From DATLFI01 sp035524895 (lineage in GTDB: Bacteria; Acidobacteriota; Thermoanaerobaculia; Multivoradales; Multivoraceae), in NCBI GenBank assembly GCA_035524895.1, contig DATLFI010000332.1:1-6390 (forward strand): 6,390 bases of DNA, in the 5' to 3' direction. A program made the translations under genes and the position numbers. Positions 6,195 to 6,390 of the stretch are shown one piece after another. The notes below the pieces were generated by a model. The model did no database searches and had not been told where the DNA came from. It saw only the letters and a list, made by a program, of their open reading frames with translations. The first letter of the stretch is position 1. Every line of letters begins with the position of its first letter.

Positions 6195-6390
6195 ATGACC
6201 CCTGCTGACCTGGGAGCGATCGCTCCCCCGACGATCTGGACCGACCCGAACCGCCGATCCGGCGAAAACTGGACGGTGCGATCGCTGCAATCGGTCGCAG
6301 AGTTCAGGGGCCTGCGCACCGAGTGGACCACGCTACTCGAGTCCAGCCGGTCCAACTCCCTGTTCCTCACGTGGGAGTGGCTCTTCACTT
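6195..6390 (+). CDS. N-terminus of a CelD/BcsL-type GNAT acyltransferase (3' end outside window)
   Basis: Sixty-five codons are visible from ATG 6195 to the window edge, with no stop. After a loose first 25 residues, the sequence WTVRSLQSVAEFRGLRTEW (26-44) leads into TTLLESSRSNSLFLTWEWL (45-63). This fits the opening of the GNAT-fold proteins called CelD/BcsL (Acetyltransf_6, COG5653), whose start typically reads 'F..LR.EW..L...S....LF....W'. Such genes are frequent in EPS and cellulose loci, where they are presumed to acylate the polysaccharide or a precursor; the substrate is not known. AGAGGAAA at 6183-6190 gives a good ribosome binding site. The gap of 51 bases after the 62-aa ORF shows no convincing terminator, so the gene probably belongs to the same operon. 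The first codons contain a perfect 16-base palindrome (6212-6227). The catalytic part is out of view, so the call rests on the N-terminal motif and context. Confidence 0.7.
   Translation, partial: MTPADLGAIAPPTIWTDPNRRSGENWTVRSLQSVAEFRGLRTEWTTLLESSRSNSLFLTWEWLFT
6212..6227. repeat. Perfect 16-base palindrome in the first codons of the GNAT gene
   Basis: GGGAGCGATCGCTCCC reads identically on both strands and starts 17 bases after the A of ATG 6195. As RNA it can form a six-pair GC-rich stem (GGGAGC/GCTCCC) with a GATC loop within the region covered by an initiating ribosome. As DNA it is a symmetric site that a dimeric protein could bind. The palindrome itself is certain; any function is not. 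Confidence 0.55.

Overview
The window is a stretch of high-GC bacterial DNA (roughly two-thirds G+C by eye) with every gene on the + strand. It looks like the interior of one exopolysaccharide (EPS) or capsule biosynthesis operon, cut at both ends. An outer-membrane-barrel-like protein next to a Wzc-type tyrosine autokinase points to a Gram-negative (diderm) organism. The base composition and the priming transferase, which resembles the type found in PEP-CTERM/exosortase-associated EPS loci, would fit a myxobacterial, deltaproteobacterial or similar environmental lineage. That placement is inference; no marker gene is present.

Layout, left to right: (1) 2-445, the 3' end of a probable outer-membrane beta-barrel protein; (2) 461-2611, a complete Wzz-BY-kinase fusion (Wzc-like, 716 aa); (3) 2608-3777, a polyprenyl-phosphate sugar-1-phosphate transferase that starts EPS repeat-unit synthesis, overlapping gene 2 by ATGA; (4) 3780-4862, a YvcK/CofD-like protein, unexpected inside an EPS operon; (5) 4888-5958, a membrane GT2 glycosyltransferase; (6) 5955-6143, a 62-aa ORF that looks like the missing last membrane segment of that GT2, in the -1 frame across an ATGA junction; (7) 6195-6390, the start of a CelD/BcsL-type GNAT acyltransferase running off the window. 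No intergenic gap exceeds 51 bases, and I see no internal terminator or promoter, RNA gene, CRISPR array or insertion sequence.

Possible working model: the sugar transferase loads the first sugar phosphate on the lipid carrier, the GT2 enzyme adds sugars at the inner membrane, the GNAT protein may decorate the product, the Wzc-like protein controls chain length and export by tyrosine phosphorylation cycles, and the barrel may contribute to the outer-membrane route. The YvcK-like protein could link the pathway to nucleotide-sugar supply, since known YvcK proteins bind UDP-sugars.

The two points most worth following are the split GT2 gene, where removal of one GA unit from a GAGAGAG tract would restore a single 417-codon reading frame, and the operon-embedded YvcK homologue.
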